In this document: in pieces, positions 54,615-63,917 of the stretch | Position numbering within the stretch: position 1 is the stretch's first letter | Layout of the letters: each line of letters begins with the position of its first letter | Origin: Bacteroidia bacterium | GTDB taxonomy: Bacteria; Bacteroidota; Bacteroidia; Bacteroidales; Paludibacteraceae | Direction of reading: 5' to 3' | NCBI GenBank assembly: GCA_009930305.1 | Contig: RZYM01000007.1 | Coordinates: 1-64,000 of the forward strand | DNA length: 64,000 bases | The notes under the pieces: generated by a model | Database searches by the model: none | What the model saw: the letters and a program-made list of their open reading frames with translations, nothing else | What the model was told of the DNA's origin: nothing | Made by a program: the position numbers and the translations under genes

Positions 54615-54645
54615 TTGCATAAAAACAAAAAAGGAAGTACCTTTG
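54615..54645 (+). promoter_or_regulatory. consensus promoter of tRNA-Leu
   Basis: TTG (54615-54617), a 20-bp spacer and TACCTTTG (54638-54645) followed by C fit the consensus and would start transcription about 5 nt before the mature tRNA. Confidence 0.75.
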
Positions 54646-54656
54646 CCGTGCATTAG

Positions 54657-54744
54657 GCCTGAGTGGTGGAATGGTAGACACGAAGGACTTAAAATCCTTT
54701 GGTCAGTGATGGCTGTGCGGGTTCAAGTCCCGCCTCAGGTACCA
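54657..54744 (+). tRNA. tRNA-Leu(UAA)
   Basis: A class II tRNA of 88 nt with the 3' CCA encoded. The acceptor stem GCCTGAG/CTCAGGT has a G-U first pair. The anticodon stem-loop AAGGA-CTTAAAA-TCCTT gives anticodon TAA. A long variable arm (GGTCAGTGATGGCTG region) and the T-arm GCGGG-TTCAAGT-CCCGC complete it. The plus-strand ORF at 54643-54846 is an artefact over this gene. Confidence 0.97.
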
Positions 54745-54918
54745 AGAGAGATTTTTCTGTTGAAGAGAAGTCTCTCTTTTTTATTTGCATCTTACATTGT
54801 TTGCTTTTTTGTTTTCAATTGCGTATTTTTGTCTACAAATGCTTGAAATGCGTATTTGAAAGGCATATTACTTATCTAATATAGTTCCAGTATAAATTTG
54901 TTTGAAACATATTAAAAT

Positions 54919-56292
54919 ATGAAAACATTTTTGCTTCGTCTATGGGCGAAAATTATAGAATTTGTTAATATTAAGGAAGATACTGATATTGATGCAACTA
55001 TGTCTTCTGTTAGAAAATCAGTAGAATTTAGAGGCTCGAATGCGTGGCTATTGTCTTGTGCAATAATTGTAGCATCAGTAGGTTTAAACATAAATTCAAC
55101 AGCTGTTATAATAGGTGCGATGCTAATATCTCCATTAATGGGGCCTATTAATGGTGTAGGTGTTGCTGTGGGTATTAGCGATTCGACTTTGCTTAGGCGT
55201 TCGCTTTGGAACTTCGGTGTTATGGTTTTAATAAGTTTAATCTCGTCAACTACATATTTTTTGATAAGTCCACTTAGTGATGCACAATCAGAATTGTTAG
55301 CTAGAACTAATCCTACTATATATGATGTATTTATTGCATTCTTTGGTGGTATCGCAGGTATGTTGGCGATTTCTCGTAAGGGACAAGCTCTTACTATTGT
55401 GTCTGGGGTAGCTATTGCAACAGCCTTGATGCCTCCTTTGTGTACTGCCGGATATGGAATAGCAACAGGTAGTTGGATATTTGCTTTGGGAGCTCTGTAT
55501 TTGTTTTTTATTAACTCGTTTTTTATAGCTATAGCATCATTGATAATGGTTAAATATTTGCGTTTCCCTGTAAATCAATATCTCGATCAGCATAAGCAGA
55601 GAATGGTTAAACGTAGTATTTATATATTTTCAATAATCGTATTAGTGCCGAGTGTATTTATGGCTATAAGTGTAGTGCGCGAAACAGCTTTTAATTCTGC
55701 CGGTTCAAAGTATTTACATGATATTCAAAAAAGCGAGATGTTTGCAGATGTAGAAATGGTAAATTCTCGTAAAGAATATTCAAGCAAAGGAAGTACAATA
55801 TTTATTTCTTTTATAGGGAAACCCTTAGATGATACTCAGAAAGCATATTTAAATGAACATCTCGATGTTTATGGCTTAAAAGGAACAAAGTTAAATGTGA
55901 AACAAACAGGTGAGAATTTATATGTGAATGCACAAGAAGGATATATCACAAAATTAATAGATAAAAAAGATGCATTAATACAGAAACTAGAATTGTCTGT
56001 TGATAGTTTAGATAATGAGTTGAGTAAAACGCATTCCTCAGTAGAAATGTATAAGCATATTGCTAAGGAAATTGCAGTGCAGTATCCTAATGTTGAAAAA
56101 TTCTCAGTAACTCATGTCATAACAACCCAAACCTTAGATTTAAAACAAGATACAATTCCTATATTGTTTGTTGAGTGGAAACAAGATTCTGATACTATTC
56201 AAAATCAGGCCTTATCGAATTGGCTTAAAGTACGTCTTGATATACCAAAACTTCAAGTTAAAACAGCTAATTCAGTATTGACAAAGCAATAG
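54919..56292 (+). CDS. DUF389/TIGR00341 membrane protein
   Basis: The 457-residue protein has the DUF389 block with about six helices (about 40-260), including LNINSTAVIIGAMLISPLMG and SGVAIATALMPPLCTAGYG. The C-terminal 200 residues are soluble with a coiled-coil-like stretch (about 350-385). The family's transport or regulatory role is not established. TAAATTTG at 54893-54900 is a possible -7 box. Confidence 0.88.
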   Translation: MKTFLLRLWAKIIEFVNIKEDTDIDATMSSVRKSVEFRGSNAWLLSCAIIVASVGLNINSTAVIIGAMLISPLMGPINGVGVAVGISDSTLLRRSLWNFGVMVLISLISSTTYFLISPLSDAQSELLARTNPTIYDVFIAFFGGIAGMLAISRKGQALTIVSGVAIATALMPPLCTAGYGIATGSWIFALGALYLFFINSFFIAIASLIMVKYLRFPVNQYLDQHKQRMVKRSIYIFSIIVLVPSVFMAISVVRETAFNSAGSKYLHDIQKSEMFADVEMVNSRKEYSSKGSTIFISFIGKPLDDTQKAYLNEHLDVYGLKGTKLNVKQTGENLYVNAQEGYITKLIDKKDALIQKLELSVDSLDNELSKTHSSVEMYKHIAKEIAVQYPNVEKFSVTHVITTQTLDLKQDTIPILFVEWKQDSDTIQNQALSNWLKVRLDIPKLQVKTANSVLTKQ

Positions 56293-56300
56293 AAACAGAT

Positions 56301-57542
56301 TTATTCAGTGTCGCTTATAACGTCGCTTATCTTTTTCTGTGTGTTGGCACCTAATTTCTTTAGGTTTTCCATGCGTCCCAGAATGGTATCACCATATTTT
56401 GACGACTCTGATAATTTGTTCATTGCATTGTGATATGATGTGGAACTTGCATCGAGCGATTTCCCTATTTTTGACATATCCTCTAAAAAGCCAACAAATT
56501 TGTCGTATAACTTACCGCTTTCTGTAGCAATAGCAAGTACATTGTTCTTTTGATTTTCTTGTTTCCAAATAAAAGAAACAGTACGCATCGTAGCCAATAG
56601 TGTACTGGCTGATACCAGCACAACATTTTTACGCATGGCCTTATCGAAGAGTTCCAAGTCGTTTTGTAGAGCTAATGTTAGTGCAGGCTCGACTGCCACA
56701 TATAAGAAAACATAGTCGGGAGCATTTATTTTATATAGTGAGGGATAATTTTTACTGCTTAGCTCCTGTATGTGTTTATTAATGCTTTGCAGATGCTCAG
56801 CTAAAGCTGCAGCACGCTTATTTTCATTTTCAGCGTTAAAGTATCTTTCGTATGCAGTTAGAGATACCTTGCTATCAATTATAAAGTTTTTACTATCGGG
56901 TAAGTTTATAATAAAGTCGGGACGAACATTTGTATTTTCGTCTGTTTTGTAGTTTGGCTGATACAAATAATGAACGCCTTTTTCAAGGCCTGATTTCTCA
57001 AGAAGTGTTTCAAGTTGCATTTCGCCCCAATCTCCTTGAAATTTACTATCACCCTTTAAAGCCATTGTAAGTTTTTGAGCATCATCGCTAATTTGAAGAT
57101 TTGCTTTTATAATTTGATCTATTTGTACTTTGAGGCTTGCTTTCTCGCGTGTTTCGTTGTTGTAAGTATCTTCAACTTTCTTTTCAAATGACTGAATTCT
57201 TTCTTTTAAAGGATTTAGAATGCTGCCTATTTTTTCGGCATTAATATCAGAAAATGATTTTGTTTTTTCTTCCATAATTTCACCTGCCAGCAAGCGAAAC
57301 TCCTTATTTAAATCTTCTCTAATATGTTGAATTTCTTCTTTTTGCGAGTCGAGCTTTTCTTGTAGGGCATCATTCTTGCTTTTATATTCGGCTGACAATT
57401 TTATGTTTTCTTGCAACTCTTGTTGTTTTTGCTCTAACTGCTGTTTTGTTTCGGTTAAATGCTTTGATAATATGCGATATACTATAATTGCGATAATAAC
57501 GCCGAGGGTTAAGCCTATTAATAAAAATATGATGTTTGGCAT
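56301..57542 (-). CDS. rmuC: DNA recombination protein RmuC
   Basis: The 413-residue protein has an N-terminal membrane helix (about 2-24), a long coiled coil (about 30-150) and the RmuC nuclease-like core. The core has GDSKFQGDWGEMQLETLLEKSGL, RPDFIINLP and IDSKVSL (PD-(D/E)XK-type). RmuC limits inversions at short repeats in E. coli. It is convergent with DUF389. Confidence 0.94.
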   Translation of the reverse strand: MPNIIFLLIGLTLGVIIAIIVYRILSKHLTETKQQLEQKQQELQENIKLSAEYKSKNDALQEKLDSQKEEIQHIREDLNKEFRLLAGEIMEEKTKSFSDINAEKIGSILNPLKERIQSFEKKVEDTYNNETREKASLKVQIDQIIKANLQISDDAQKLTMALKGDSKFQGDWGEMQLETLLEKSGLEKGVHYLYQPNYKTDENTNVRPDFIINLPDSKNFIIDSKVSLTAYERYFNAENENKRAAALAEHLQSINKHIQELSSKNYPSLYKINAPDYVFLYVAVEPALTLALQNDLELFDKAMRKNVVLVSASTLLATMRTVSFIWKQENQKNNVLAIATESGKLYDKFVGFLEDMSKIGKSLDASSTSYHNAMNKLSESSKYGDTILGRMENLKKLGANTQKKISDVISDTE

Positions 57543-57596
57543 GGTGAATGGGTTAAGGGTTAATGGTTCTGGGTGAATGGGTTAAAGGTGAAATGA

Positions 57597-58802
57597 TTAA
57601 TCGTTTAGTAACCATGATATTACATTCTTCTTTTGAATACCTTCTATGATTGTTTCATCAAAATCGAGTGTTAGTAAATATTTGGGAAATGCATCTCTGA
57701 TATTTATTAATGACGAAATTTCACGTTTTAGTGTTTTCTCGTCATTAACAGTGTATGATACTTGATAATACTCTCTTTGTCCATTGTATTTCTGCACTAC
57801 AAAATCGACTTCGCCATGTGATGATTTTCCAGCATACACTTCTCCGCCTCGTCTTAAAAGTTCAAAATATACGACATTTTCTAATTTATGCCCTAAATCC
57901 GTTTGTGGGTTATTGATTTGAAGTATGTTTTTTAATCCAAGATCTACGATATAATATTTATAATTGCTAGCTAGCAGGCGTTTGCCTTTTATATTATATA
58001 AGCGTACAGGATATACAAGGTATGCTTCCTGCAAAAAACGAATTGTTTTTTGTACAGTGTTATGAGAAATTTTTTCTACGTTCAATTTGCGTAATTCGTT
58101 AGCTATATTATTGGGCGAAATAACACTCCCAATGCTATCAAACAAAAAATTTATAATGCGTTGCGTGGTGTCAAATTTTCGCAATTTGTTGCGCTTAACA
58201 ATGTCTTTTACAACAACCGTATCGTACAATGATTTCAAATACGTATTGACCATTTCGGGTGATGATATATATAGATTGACGGCTTCCGGAAAACATGATA
58301 AATTCATATATTGGCGAAATAACAAATCAATTCTGCGTTCATTTGGAAATGCAGACGCATATTCCATAAAGGAAAACGGATGCAAGTTTATGGCAATATA
58401 TCTTCCTGAAAGCAATGTGGCTAATTCACTTGACAAAAGATATGCGTTAGAGCCTGTTACATATAAGTCAATATTAGGCTTTACGTATAGAGCATCTACT
58501 AATTTCTCAAATTTTGGAATAGTTTGTACTTCGTCTAAAAAAACGTAGTTTGTATTATTTTTAGACAGTTTCGAGTCAATCAAATCGTAAATATCTTCCC
58601 ATTTCGTATACTGACTGTATTCTCTTTCTTCAAAATTTATTGATATTATGTTAGAGTCGAGTACACCACTATTCTTTAATGAATCTTGAAATTCAGCCAT
58701 AAGTGTTGATTTTCCGCAGCGGCGTATTCCTGTAATTACCTTAATCAAATTTTGATCGCGCAATAAGATTAATTGTCGTAAATATGTTTTTCTTTCTACC
58801 AT
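57597..58802 (-). CDS. AAA_14/DUF4143 ATPase (second copy type)
   Basis: The 401-residue protein has Walker A TGIRRCGKSTLM (about 24-35), Walker B YVFLDEVQTIP, and LYVTGSNAYLLSSELA. A DUF4143 C-terminal half ends in the nuclease-like GEVDFVVQKY block. It is only distantly like the AAA_14 gene at 37308-38600 and belongs to a shorter subgroup. Function is not established. It is a single gene with its own promoter beside a 16-bp inverted repeat. Confidence 0.88.
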   Translation of the reverse strand: MVERKTYLRQLILLRDQNLIKVITGIRRCGKSTLMAEFQDSLKNSGVLDSNIISINFEEREYSQYTKWEDIYDLIDSKLSKNNTNYVFLDEVQTIPKFEKLVDALYVKPNIDLYVTGSNAYLLSSELATLLSGRYIAINLHPFSFMEYASAFPNERRIDLLFRQYMNLSCFPEAVNLYISSPEMVNTYLKSLYDTVVVKDIVKRNKLRKFDTTQRIINFLFDSIGSVISPNNIANELRKLNVEKISHNTVQKTIRFLQEAYLVYPVRLYNIKGKRLLASNYKYYIVDLGLKNILQINNPQTDLGHKLENVVYFELLRRGGEVYAGKSSHGEVDFVVQKYNGQREYYQVSYTVNDEKTLKREISSLINIRDAFPKYLLTLDFDETIIEGIQKKNVISWLLND

Positions 58803-58832
58803 AAAATCAGTTTATGTAGTTAATTTTCAAAG

Positions 58833-58840
58833 CAAAGATA
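58833..58840 (-). promoter_or_regulatory. -7 promoter box for the second AAA_14 gene
   Basis: TATCTTTG on the minus strand, identical to the box of the other AAA_14 gene, lies 30 bp before the start codon. The upstream -33 to -70 region is the 16-bp inverted repeat. Confidence 0.5.
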
Positions 58841-58851
58841 AAGAATAATTT

Positions 58852-58901
58852 ATAGATAATGACGAAAATTGCAATATTCATCATCTTTCGTCATTATCTA
58901 T
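58852..58901 (-). terminator. perfect 16-bp inverted repeat after the 5'-nucleotidase gene
   Basis: ATAGATAATGACGAAA and TTTCGTCATTATCTAT are exact complements around an 18-nt AT-rich loop. It begins in the stop codon of the minus-strand 5'-nucleotidase gene, so it likely ends that transcript. It also abuts the AAA_14 promoter and could be an operator. Confidence 0.65.
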
Positions 58902-59809
58902 TTTTTTGGTATTGGTACTTTGCCTGATGCGACCATTTTACTTGCATCCTGTAAATGTACATCTTGGTCGTCAAAAAATATGTGTGCGTTAAATGCTTTT
59001 AAAACCTTATCCTTTGAGATGCCACCTAAAAAGAAAGCTTCATCAATATACACGTTCCAATTGCGTAGCGTGTTAATTACACGCATGTGTGAGGGGCTAT
59101 TACGAGCCGTAACTATTGCAATACGTATAGGGGTTGATTCAATATCACCAGCCTCTGTCATGTGCGCTTGTATCTTAGAAAGTGTACGTAAAAATTTAGC
59201 GTGCGGTCCTTCCTTTAGTGGCACTTGAGCATTTTCTTCTTCATTTTTTGCAAATGCTTCAATCCCCTGTGTTTTATATATCAGTTCAGACTCTTCCGAG
59301 AATAGTACGGCATCAGCATCAAATGCAATTCTAACGGTAGATGTATCGGAATTCATAGTTTCCGGTGGATCCAAAATAATTGCCGCAGCTGCTGTTTTTG
59401 AATCAATAACACTTTGCACATCTTCTTCGTTTTTTGATAGAAATAAATCTATTCCGAAAGCCTCCATATATGGTGCAATAGCTTCTCCTCCCGTAAACGC
59501 AGAACGTGTGATATCTAATTTCAATTCTTTTATCGAATTAAGCACGCGGACTCCTGTTTCAGGACTATTCCGCGACATAACAATAACCTCAACCAAACGC
59601 TGTGTTGTGCATAATTTATTGAGGTTAAGTAGTGCTTTTACAAGATAGAAAGCAGTTCCCGGTTCGAGTACATCGTTTTCTCTTGCTTTTTGTATTTTGC
59701 GATAGGCGTCAATACCTTCAGTTTGAAACAAACCTTCCTCTGCCTCTAGGTTAAATAAGGTGCGTGAGGATATTCCAACGACTAAGGTATCTGAAAAATT
59801 TACCGGCAT
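58898..59809 (-). CDS. cytosolic 5'-nucleotidase (NT5C1-like)
   Basis: The 303-residue protein matches the PF06189 5'-nucleotidase family, HAD-like enzymes that dephosphorylate nucleoside monophosphates. Visible blocks are VVGISSRTLFNLE, VIVMSRNSPETGVRVL, ITRSAFTGGEAIAPYM, RIAFDADAVLFSEESE (the DxDxV HAD-type segment) and IAIVTARNSPSHMRVI. The C-terminus has AHIFFDDQDVHL. It is divergent from the epimerase gene. Confidence 0.9.
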   Translation of the reverse strand: MPVNFSDTLVVGISSRTLFNLEAEEGLFQTEGIDAYRKIQKARENDVLEPGTAFYLVKALLNLNKLCTTQRLVEVIVMSRNSPETGVRVLNSIKELKLDITRSAFTGGEAIAPYMEAFGIDLFLSKNEEDVQSVIDSKTAAAAIILDPPETMNSDTSTVRIAFDADAVLFSEESELIYKTQGIEAFAKNEEENAQVPLKEGPHAKFLRTLSKIQAHMTEAGDIESTPIRIAIVTARNSPSHMRVINTLRNWNVYIDEAFFLGGISKDKVLKAFNAHIFFDDQDVHLQDASKMVASGKVPIPKK

Positions 59810-59846
59810 ATAATAAAAAAAGTTTATTTACGTTATAAAAAGGTGA

Positions 59847-59876
59847 TTGTGGGGTAAGTCAATTTGTTTACCTTTG
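59847..59876 (+). promoter_or_regulatory. consensus promoter of the epimerase gene
   Basis: TTG (59847-59849), a 19-bp spacer and TACCTTTG (59869-59876). The -7 box lies over the TTG codon used by the ORF track, which shows that the longer start is wrong. Confidence 0.75.
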
Positions 59877-59896
59877 TACCGCAAATATACAAAATA

Positions 59897-61390
59897 ATGG
59901 CAACTAAAAAAACAATATTCCTAACCGGTGTAACAGGTGTAATGGGATCTGCAGGATTGAAAGAACTCCTCAAACGTAAAGATCGTTTTAATATAGTAGT
60001 ATTGGCAAGACCAAGTAAAGTTAATCTTAAAAAATTGGCTTATCTTGAAGGTGTTGAGGGAGTACGAATAGTATGGGGCGATTTGATGAATTATGATGAT
60101 GTACTAAAAGGCGTAACAGGTTCTGATTACGTGTTGCATGTAGGTGGAATGGTATCTCCTGCTGCCGATTATTTTCCTAAGAAAACTTTAAAAGTTAATA
60201 TTGGTGCAGCTAAGAATGTGGTTAAAGCAGTTCTTGCCCAACCAAATGCCGATAAAATTAAAGTTGCATATATCGGTTCTGTTGCACAAACTTCAGATCG
60301 TAGTGAACCTATTCATTGGGGACGCACAGGCGATCCTGTATGTATCAGTGTTTATGATCATTACGCAATTTCTAAAACTTTGGCAGAACGTGAATTTGTT
60401 GAGTCTGGCTTAAAAAATTGGGTTTGCCTTCGTCAATCAGGTATTTTATATGCTGACATATTGAAAAATTATGATCCTATTATGTTCCATGTTCCCCTTC
60501 GTGGAGTTTTAGAGTGGGCGACAGTTGATGATTCAGGACGCCTGTTGGCTAATTTATGCGAAGATGATGTACCTGCAGACTTTTGGAATAGATTCTACAA
60601 TATTGGTAGTGGAAAAGAATATCGTTTAAGTAATTATGAATTTGAGTGCAAATTACTGAAAACAATTTCGTGTCCGTGTCCGCAAAAAATATTTAATCCG
60701 GAGTGGTTCGTTTTACGTAATTTTCATGGACAGTGGTATTTAGATTCGGATGTTTTGGAGAATTATTTGCATTTTAGAGCTAATACCCCGGTAGATGAGT
60801 ACTTTAAACAAATGAGCAAGGAAGTACCTTGGTTCTATCATTTAGCAAAGATTGTACCTGCTTGCTTAATCAAATTAGGTATGCGTCCAATGGCTTATAA
60901 AAAGGAATGGGGTACTCAATGGTGGATTAAAAATAACAAAAAACAGAGAATTGCTGCATATTATGGTTCATTAGAAGCATACAAAAATATTCTTTCATGG
61001 GATAAGCAAGATTTATCTCATCCTTCAGAAACTAATATTATCCGTTTAGATCATGGTTATGACGAATCAAAGCCTTTATCTGAATTAGATATTGAAGACA
61101 TGAAAAAGGCAGCTGAATTTAGAGGCGGAAAATGTCTATCAGAAACTATGATTAAGGGTGATATGGCAACTAAATTAGAATGGCAGTGTCACGAAGGTCA
61201 TACATTTAAAGCATCACCGGCATTAGTTCTTTTAGGTGGTCATTGGTGCCCTGAATGTACTCCAATGCCATGGAACTATGATAAAATAGCTAAAGGAAAT
61301 CCTTTCTTTGCACAAGTATGGTACCCTATACACAGCAAAGATGAGCACAACTATTACGATGAGCACATCTTTGATGGTTGGGAAGAATAA
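59897..61390 (+). CDS. NAD-dependent epimerase/dehydratase fused to a zinc-binding tail
   Basis: I choose the ATG at 59897 because the ORF-track start lies in the promoter. The 497-residue protein has an extended-SDR domain (1 to about 310): dinucleotide motif TGVTGVMG, then YAISK as catalytic Tyr/Lys. The C-terminal third contains a treble-clef/DUF4379-like cysteine-histidine cluster: GGKC, WQCHEGHTF and HWCPEC, with spacing suited to one zinc. The substrate is unknown; the tail suggests nucleic-acid or protein contact, unusual for a sugar epimerase. Confidence 0.85.
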   Translation: MATKKTIFLTGVTGVMGSAGLKELLKRKDRFNIVVLARPSKVNLKKLAYLEGVEGVRIVWGDLMNYDDVLKGVTGSDYVLHVGGMVSPAADYFPKKTLKVNIGAAKNVVKAVLAQPNADKIKVAYIGSVAQTSDRSEPIHWGRTGDPVCISVYDHYAISKTLAEREFVESGLKNWVCLRQSGILYADILKNYDPIMFHVPLRGVLEWATVDDSGRLLANLCEDDVPADFWNRFYNIGSGKEYRLSNYEFECKLLKTISCPCPQKIFNPEWFVLRNFHGQWYLDSDVLENYLHFRANTPVDEYFKQMSKEVPWFYHLAKIVPACLIKLGMRPMAYKKEWGTQWWIKNNKKQRIAAYYGSLEAYKNILSWDKQDLSHPSETNIIRLDHGYDESKPLSELDIEDMKKAAEFRGGKCLSETMIKGDMATKLEWQCHEGHTFKASPALVLLGGHWCPECTPMPWNYDKIAKGNPFFAQVWYPIHSKDEHNYYDEHIFDGWEE

Positions 61391-61393
61391 AAA

Positions 61394-62524
61394 TCAAATA
61401 GTTTTTATATAAGCGCGTCTGCGTTTATGTATCTTGTGGTCAAATAAATTAAAATTTGCCTGGTTCTTGTAATTAGTTTCCAGAACGGCTGTAACATCGG
61501 CATTTACGACGCCATACTTGCCGTAATATGGTATTTGATCTATAAATAGCAATGAGTTTACACCTTTATTTTGATAATCAGGCCGCACCGCGATTAGAAG
61601 TAAATCGACTGTTTCTATTTTTTTAGATTTTAGTGCTTTAAGCAGATAATACCAACCAAATGGGAATAATTTGCCTTTGGTTTTTCTTAATGCTTTACTA
61701 ATGTTTGGCATAACTACACCAACTCCAACGAGTTCTTCATGCTCATTTGTCACTAAAGTGACGAAATCATAATTTAATAGTGGGAAATATAGTTTGCTGT
61801 AATATTCTTTTTGACGTTGAGTAAGTGGAGAATAATTATATAACGGTTTGTATGCTTCGTCAACTACATCGAAGAAGCTGTATCCGAATCGTTTAACAAT
61901 TTCTTTGGAATTACGGACTTTTTCTATCTTTACATTATATTTCTCGGTAATTATATTGCCGACACGTACCATTCTTTCAGGTATTTCATTCGGATATTTG
62001 CATCTTATTTCAATCCAATCTGCTTCTTTCTCAAAACCATATGCTTCAAAGTGTTTAACGTAGTATGGATAGTTATATAACGCAGCCATAGGCGATAGGT
62101 ATTCATAACCCTCAAGAAGCAAACCTTGATGGTCCATATCGGTAAATCCTACCGGGCCATTCAATGTTTCCATTCCTTTTGATTTCCCCCAAACCGCTAC
62201 AGCATCAAGTAAAGCTTTTGAAACAGCAGTATCATCAATAAAATCAAACCAACCGAAGCGAGTTTTCTTTACATTCCAAACATCATTAGCCCTATGATTT
62301 ATGATCCCTGCAATACGACCAACAATCTTATTATTTCTATAAGCCAAGAAATATACAGATTCGCACACTTCAAAAGCAGGATTCTTGTGCCTGTCGAGTG
62401 TGTCTAACTCGTCTGAGATTAAAGGAGGACAGAAATATTCATTTCCATCATATAAGTCAATACCAAATTGAACGAATGCTTTTAATTCTTTTTTGGATTG
62501 TACTTCGCGTATAGATATATCCAT
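61394..62524 (-). CDS. GNAT-like acetyltransferase family protein, copy 1
   Basis: The 376-residue protein has a C-terminal GNAT-like segment (about 250-340: VTNEHEELVGVGVVMPN, LLIAVRPDYQNKGVNSLLF, the last resembling the acetyl-CoA loop). An N-terminal half carries NGPVGFTDMDHQGLLLEG. It is clearly paralogous to the gene just upstream (62592-63728), alignable along the whole length. Substrate unknown. Confidence 0.82.
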   Translation of the reverse strand: MDISIREVQSKKELKAFVQFGIDLYDGNEYFCPPLISDELDTLDRHKNPAFEVCESVYFLAYRNNKIVGRIAGIINHRANDVWNVKKTRFGWFDFIDDTAVSKALLDAVAVWGKSKGMETLNGPVGFTDMDHQGLLLEGYEYLSPMAALYNYPYYVKHFEAYGFEKEADWIEIRCKYPNEIPERMVRVGNIITEKYNVKIEKVRNSKEIVKRFGYSFFDVVDEAYKPLYNYSPLTQRQKEYYSKLYFPLLNYDFVTLVTNEHEELVGVGVVMPNISKALRKTKGKLFPFGWYYLLKALKSKKIETVDLLLIAVRPDYQNKGVNSLLFIDQIPYYGKYGVVNADVTAVLETNYKNQANFNLFDHKIHKRRRAYIKTI

Positions 62525-62591
62525 GTTAAACCTTTCTTTTAAAAACAGTAAAGATAATGCTTGCTATGCAAAGGTATGGATATTTTTGGAA

Positions 62592-63728
62592 TTATTCTGA
62601 AATATCTTTAATATATGCTCTTCTACGTTTGTGTTGTTTTGAATCGAAGAATTCAAAATGAGCTTGACTCTTATTATTTGTTTCGAGAATTGCAGACGAT
62701 TCTGAGTATTTAACTCCATATTGTTTGAATGATGGAATTAGTCGTTTAAAGAATAATGAATTAATGCCTTTGTTCTGATAATCAGGACGAACTGCGATAA
62801 GTAAAAAATCAAGTTGATCGAATTGTTTTGCTTTTAATGACTTTAATATACTTATCCATCCAAATGGAAATAATTTTCCTTTAGTTTTGCGGAGAGCAGG
62901 AGTAATATTAGGCATAGAAACGCCTACAGCAACAAGTTCTCCTGCATCATTCGTTATTAAACTTATGAAATCATAATTAAGTAGAGGAAAAAACATTTTA
63001 GCATAGTAATGTTTTTGTGAGCGTGTTAAAGGCGAATAATTGTAAAGTGGTGAATATGCAGAGTCAATAACATCAAAAAATGTATACCCGAAACGTTTAA
63101 TTAATTCTTTCTTAGAATGAATATATTCAATTTTTACATGGTATCTCTGCTCTACTGCTTTGCATAGTCTTTCAATTCGTTCAGGTATCTCGTGTATTAA
63201 TCCCGAATGAATCTCTATCCAATCTGCATCTTTCTTTAAACCATACGCATTATAATGTTGTTCGTAGTATGGATAATTATATAACGATGCCATTGGTGAT
63301 AAATGCTCAAATCCTTCTAATAAAAGTCCTTGATGGTCAAAATCTGTGAAACCTACCGGTCCGTTCATTTGATTCATACCTTTTTCTCTACCCCAGTCTA
63401 CTATAGCGTCGAGTAAGGCCTTAGATACTTCAAGATTATTAATAAAGTCGAACCAACCGAATCTAAGTTTTTTTACTTGCCATGCATTGTTGGCTGCAGA
63501 ATTAATAATACCTGCAATACGGCCAACAGGCTTTTTGCCTTCGAAAGCCATATAGTAAACAGATTCGCATACCTCAAAAGCAGGATTTATACCCTTACTT
63601 AAGGTATTAATCTCGTCCATAATTATTGGAGGACAGAAATACGGATTGTTTTTATATAGTTCAATACCAAATTGTGTGAATTTCTTGAGTTCGGAGCGTG
63701 TCCGCATCTCTTTTATAGTTATATCCAT
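62592..63728 (-). CDS. GNAT-like acetyltransferase family protein, copy 2
   Basis: The 378-residue paralogue shares the same blocks: NGPVGFTDFDHQGLLLEG, LSPMASLYNYPYY and LLIAVRPDYQNKGINSLFF. It ends in KQHKRRRAYIKDI, as copy 1 ends in HKRRRAYIKTI. It lies 67 bp upstream on the same strand, so a tandem duplication and probable co-transcription are clear. Divergence is moderate and spread evenly, so the duplication is not recent. Confidence 0.82.
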   Translation of the reverse strand: MDITIKEMRTRSELKKFTQFGIELYKNNPYFCPPIIMDEINTLSKGINPAFEVCESVYYMAFEGKKPVGRIAGIINSAANNAWQVKKLRFGWFDFINNLEVSKALLDAIVDWGREKGMNQMNGPVGFTDFDHQGLLLEGFEHLSPMASLYNYPYYEQHYNAYGLKKDADWIEIHSGLIHEIPERIERLCKAVEQRYHVKIEYIHSKKELIKRFGYTFFDVIDSAYSPLYNYSPLTRSQKHYYAKMFFPLLNYDFISLITNDAGELVAVGVSMPNITPALRKTKGKLFPFGWISILKSLKAKQFDQLDFLLIAVRPDYQNKGINSLFFKRLIPSFKQYGVKYSESSAILETNNKSQAHFEFFDSKQHKRRRAYIKDISE

Positions 63729-63849
63729 ATTGTTAGTTTATTTTGCTTTGTCAGCTACTTCTATTATATTACTAATAACGTAAAAGAACTGTTTAAATTG
63801 TATTTAAAATCGAAATAATTGGAAATATATTTTAAGCAAAACAATTGGG

Positions 63850-63880
63850 TTTGATATTTTGGTTTAAAGTTGTACTTTTG
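63850..63880 (+). promoter_or_regulatory. consensus promoter of the right-edge dehydrogenase
   Basis: TTTG (63850-63853), 19-bp spacer, TACTTTTG (63873-63880): a textbook match to the Bacteroidota promoter, 37 bp before the start codon. Confidence 0.78.
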
Positions 63881-63917
63881 ATGCTCTATATAAACACATA
63901 AAAATAGAAGACAAAAT

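Noticed and set aside
54643-54846. 67-residue ORF over the tRNA
   Set aside because: It starts within the tRNA promoter and runs through tRNA-Leu(UAA); the RNA gene explains the sequence.
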